The position numbers and the translations under genes were made by a program. The notes under the pieces are model-generated. The model did no database searches, was not told the origin of the DNA, and worked only from the letters and a program-made list of their open reading frames with translations. A stretch of 38,277 nucleotides of DNA from NCBI RefSeq assembly GCF_937910335.1, contig NZ_CALEMX010000473.1:1-38277 (forward strand). Direction: 5' to 3'. This document shows positions 35,433-38,277 of the stretch, piece by piece (the stretch's first letter is position 1; every line of letters begins with the position of its first letter). The stretch is from an uncultured Gimesia sp. (GTDB lineage: Bacteria; Planctomycetota; Planctomycetia; Planctomycetales; Planctomycetaceae).

Positions 35433-36758
35433 CTAAGCAGGTTGCGTTTCTTCCTCGGAAATGGTTCGGATCACATGAATATTATCATCCAGGAGGTTCC
35501 TCAACTGGTTCAAGCCATCCGCTGACTGGACTTCAACGATTGGCTTATCATATTGACTTCGGTTCGTCCGAATCACAGTTGCCAGTTGTCCGTTACTGAG
35601 TTCGACTAAAGAACCAAGCGGGTAAAGTGAGATCGATTGGAGTAATGCACGTACCGAGTTACTGTCAAATTTCCCCTGCGAAGCACCATAGATCAATTTT
35701 TCCGCAGCGAAATAGGGATGCAGTTCCATTTTTCCAGGTCGTGTTGAAACCTGGTCAAGATACTCATCCGCTACCGCAGCAATTTTAGAGAATGGGTGAA
35801 TTTGATTACTTTTTTGCTTTCGAGGGTATCCTGATCCATCACAACGTTCATGTATCTGATAGGCGATGATTTTTGAAACCATCGGAATTTCGTGTATTTT
35901 GTTTAACAAGTCATAGGTAATGATAGGATGCTTTTTCAACTCCATATAATCGATGGGAGTAAGTGGTTCATTACCCTTGACTGCTTTGTAATTAATACGG
36001 CTCATTCCGGTGTCATGTAAGAGACAGCCAATCGAGAGATGAACCAGATTTTCGCGGCTCAATCCCAGTTGTGTGCCGATTGCCATGGCCAGACTCGACA
36101 TCTGCAGACCATGCCTGCAGAAATTACCGGAATCTATCGGGGCAATTCCTTCCAGAACAAAAAGGTCCATGTCTTGCACCATTTGAGAGAACGATATATT
36201 TGTAATATCAGTAATCTGAGGCATGCTGACATTTGCTGAGAGTAGCAATTGACTGTAAAGGCTATCAGTAGCTTTTGTTAATCCCGCAAATTGTTTTTTG
36301 TATTCAGTTTTCATCCCGGGAGAGTAACTGATTGCCTGCACTGGCTTGATTTGATGCAAAAAAGAACTGGTTTGGATTTGCCAGGGAGAATCGGTCCGTT
36401 CTTTATCTGCATCATGTTTTTGTGCAGCAGAAGACACAGGCTTTAATTGACTATCTTTGCGATAATTATCTACTCTGGTATTTTCGGTATTTTCAGTTCT
36501 TGGAGATCGTTGCTTTGCACTATTGTCGTTTGTTAAATTTGCCAGGTCTCGTTCGTGAACTCGTACACTGCTGATGCCACGTTTCTTTAAATTCTCAATG
36601 GTTCCTTTTGTAATTGTCTTGCCACTGGCCAGAAGCAAAATATTATTTTCCCTGCCACCATCATAAATTGGAGCCTGTAATTTGACCCCCATGCAGAGTC
36701 GGTTTATATCCAGGGAAGAGTATTGATTGGTCTTCTTTTTGACTGATTTCGCAACCAT
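35433..36758 (-). CDS. HD-GYP domain protein (possible c-di-GMP phosphodiesterase)
   Basis: A 441-residue response-type signalling protein. The N-terminus holds the short domain often paired with HD-GYP (GVKLQAPIYD...LLLASGKTITKGTIENLKKRGI, about 24-63), then a charged linker of about 110 residues. The HD-GYP domain has H216, H248-D249 in LLHDTG, H277 in KKHP, IH303-ER-CD307-GSGYP, and D331. In most active members the second motif begins HH; here the first His is Ile302, so one metal ligand is lost. The C-terminal barrel-like segment (SLYPLGSLVELSNGQLATV) is typical. The ATG at 36758 is used; the frame begins with TTG at 36842. A TATAAT (36978-36973) lies upstream without a clear -35. Activity is uncertain. 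Confidence 0.88.
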   Translation of the reverse strand: MVAKSVKKKTNQYSSLDINRLCMGVKLQAPIYDGGRENNILLLASGKTITKGTIENLKKRGISSVRVHERDLANLTNDNSAKQRSPRTENTENTRVDNYRKDSQLKPVSSAAQKHDADKERTDSPWQIQTSSFLHQIKPVQAISYSPGMKTEYKKQFAGLTKATDSLYSQLLLSANVSMPQITDITNISFSQMVQDMDLFVLEGIAPIDSGNFCRHGLQMSSLAMAIGTQLGLSRENLVHLSIGCLLHDTGMSRINYKAVKGNEPLTPIDYMELKKHPIITYDLLNKIHEIPMVSKIIAYQIHERCDGSGYPRKQKSNQIHPFSKIAAVADEYLDQVSTRPGKMELHPYFAAEKLIYGASQGKFDSNSVRALLQSISLYPLGSLVELSNGQLATVIRTNRSQYDKPIVEVQSADGLNQLRNLLDDNIHVIRTISEEETQPA

Positions 36759-37018
36759 GATAATTGTGCCAATGTGCTTAGTTTTCTGACAAAAAAGAAA
36801 AGGGAAATTGATTCCACTCTGCTGTACAAGGATCGAAATCAACCGATAAATGCGCGATCAAGTAGAGAGAGGGATATTTAAACCTAGGTCCGAGAATGCA
36901 ATAGAACAAACGATAAGCATCAGACAGCCAGAAGACCTCTAAGTTCAGATAGAAATGAGAACCGATCTGCTGATTATAGCGATTTTAGCGGCATGAAAGT
37001 GACTGCAGGTAAAGATGA

Positions 37019-37639
37019 TTATCCTCGTTCCTGCTGATAAAGTGCCGTCAGGAATTCTTCGATACTTTTGAACTTTTTTCCCTCAGATGCCATCGTTTCG
37101 ACTTTAGATCGGGCTTCTGTAGTTGAATATCCCAGGCTCAGTAAAGCTTCGTATGCTTCACCGAAGACATCGGTACTTGCCTCATCATTCGGAAATTCTT
37201 TGGCGACAATCAGGGCAAACTTCGCCATTTTGCGTCTGAGTTTGGCGACAATCCGTTCTGCGACCGCAGGGCCAATTCCGGGTAGCGTCGTCAGTTGTTT
37301 CAGGTCTTTTTCTTCAATGGCAGTCGCAACTTCATTCACAGGCCGTACCATGGCACGCAACGTTTTTTTGACACCGACACCATCGACTGAACAGACCAAC
37401 TCAAAAAACTCTCGTTCAGCATGACTCATAAAACCAATCAACCGTGGAGTGAGCCTCCCCTTTTGTGGATTGCCTTCGATATATTGAATCGTTTTCAGAC
37501 TGACCTCTTTACCTATCAGAGGTTGAAGTTGACGGCGGACAAATTCAGGGATGTAGACTTGATAATCAAAAGCACCTACTGAAATGATGGCTTCACTTAA
37601 GTTGAGTTCATTAAGTTCACCGCGAATATTTGTAATCAT
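37019..37639 (-). CDS. ruvA: Holliday junction branch migration protein RuvA
   Basis: Binds four-way junctions as a tetramer and loads the RuvB motor. The 206-residue protein matches family length. Domain I is an OB fold ([12 protein letters not shown]...). Domain II has the two helix-hairpin-helix motifs [14 protein letters not shown] and [16 protein letters not shown]. Domain III, which contacts RuvB, is the C-terminal helical bundle ([16 protein letters not shown]). It lies 38 bp after ruvC on the same strand and is probably co-transcribed with it. No ruvB is found in the window; the next gene leftward is the HD-GYP protein. Confidence 0.96.
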   Translation of the reverse strand: MITNIRGELNELNLSEAIISVGAFDYQVYIPEFVRRQLQPLIGKEVSLKTIQYIEGNPQKGRLTPRLIGFMSHAEREFFELVCSVDGVGVKKTLRAMVRPVNEVATAIEEKDLKQLTTLPGIGPAVAERIVAKLRRKMAKFALIVAKEFPNDEASTDVFGEAYEALLSLGYSTTEARSKVETMASEGKKFKSIEEFLTALYQQERG

Positions 37640-37677
37640 GGTTGCTTGCCTGAGAGTTTAATTTGTGAGCGCGCCGT

Positions 37678-38205
37678 TTAGAAACAGGAGACGCGCATTG
37701 AATGGTAATGGCATAAGGCGGCTGCAAATGCATCTGCAACATCATTAGGTTCGAGAACCGTTTTCAGACCGAGTTCTGTCTTGATGGCGTGCTGTATCTG
37801 TTCTTTCGATGCGCGACCACTGCCTGTAATCAACTTTTTAATCTGAGTGGGAGTGTAATGCACGACTGGTACTCCGGCATCATGTGCTGCATATAAAATC
37901 GCACCCCGGGCATGAGCCATAATGATGGAGCTTTTGGGAAACTTGGGAGTTGTAAAAACCTGTTCGATCACCATGATATCAGGATGAAATTCTTCAATGA
38001 CTTCTCGAATTCCCGATCCGATTTCGTGCACGCGGGCTGCAAGATTCGATTCTTGATTCGATCGTATGATGCCCCCTTCGCAGAGAACAGGGCACTTCAA
38101 AGAATGCTCAAGTATTGCATAACCCGTGCGATTGAGCCCCGGATCGATTCCCAGAAAACGAGTGGGATGCGTTAACTCATCAACCCTTGTAGTATTCGAA
38201 TTCAT
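37678..38205 (-). CDS. ruvC: Holliday junction resolvase RuvC
   Basis: Cuts Holliday junctions symmetrically. The 175-residue protein carries the four catalytic acids of the RNase H-like fold: D21 in GIDPG, E81 in MVIEQVF, and D155 and D158 in PNDVADAFAAALCH. An N-terminal extension of about 16 residues precedes the usual RFLGIDPG start; the ATG at 38205 is the only suitable one, with GAG 6 nt upstream. ruvA follows 38 bp later. The 72 bp to the window's end holds no gene. Assignment is secure. Confidence 0.96.
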   Translation of the reverse strand: MNSNTTRVDELTHPTRFLGIDPGLNRTGYAILEHSLKCPVLCEGGIIRSNQESNLAARVHEIGSGIREVIEEFHPDIMVIEQVFTTPKFPKSSIIMAHARGAILYAAHDAGVPVVHYTPTQIKKLITGSGRASKEQIQHAIKTELGLKTVLEPNDVADAFAAALCHYHSMRVSCF

Positions 38206-38277
38206 GTTCGGCTCAATCGATCAATCATTTGATCTACCAACAATTAGTTTAACCACGACGCCACAAGCTGCCTTCCG

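Noticed and set aside
1-38277. Mobile elements, prophage, toxin-antitoxin or defence systems, tRNA or rRNA genes
   Set aside because: No transposase, integrase, phage, nuclease-defence or RNA gene signature seen on either strand.

Overview
The window looks like chromosome from a planctomycete, most likely the Planctomycetaceae (Gimesia/Rubinisphaera-like). That placement is inference from protein families only, since there is no rRNA in the window. The clearest signs are a run of planctomycete-typical exported proteins (DUF1501, DUF1549/DUF1553, WD40 fused to a planctomycete cytochrome c domain, PPC/TIG repeats, CRTAC1/ASPIC-UnbV), a Cys-rich YTV-like cell-surface protein, and base composition close to balanced. 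I see no tRNA, rRNA, CRISPR array, integrase or transposase.

Layout. 1-4.9 kb: a membrane metallophosphoesterase, a membrane-anchored endonuclease/exonuclease/phosphatase protein, a GT4 glycosyltransferase translationally coupled to a stand-alone LigD-type 3'-phosphoesterase domain, and an unrecognised anchored protein. 5-8.5 kb: gltX and glnS in tandem behind a plausible promoter. 8.5-10.4 kb: the YTV-like secreted protein with its own promoter and terminator, then a 0.6 kb gap. 10.4-15.7 kb: an RND/MMPL exporter, mnmA (tRNA 2-thiouridylase) and a CDF cation transporter of the ZNT9-like type.

15.8-25.0 kb: a leftward four-gene cluster (DUF1501, PPC/TIG, DUF1549/1553, WD40-cytochrome c) with candidate promoters at its right end and a strong terminator at its left end. 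All four products carry export signals and two carry haem motifs. 25.1-30.0 kb: a second leftward pair, a membrane pentahaem cytochrome with TPRs followed by a CRTAC1/FG-GAP protein. Together these two blocks form about 14 kb of extracytoplasmic redox and adhesion-type proteins. This is the most interesting part of the window and its biochemical role is not established.

30-38.3 kb: a small exported Cys-containing protein with a good promoter, an LpxL-like acyltransferase, a Rieske ferredoxin, a HAD phosphatase, a coupled pair of small unknown proteins, a MOFRL-type glycerate 2-kinase, an HD-GYP protein with one altered metal-site residue, then ruvA and ruvC (no ruvB beside them).

Most genes are ordinary housekeeping or envelope functions. 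Several computed longest-ORF starts use TTG or GTG far upstream of a better ATG, and I have moved those starts where a ribosome binding site, signal peptide or family alignment argues for it.
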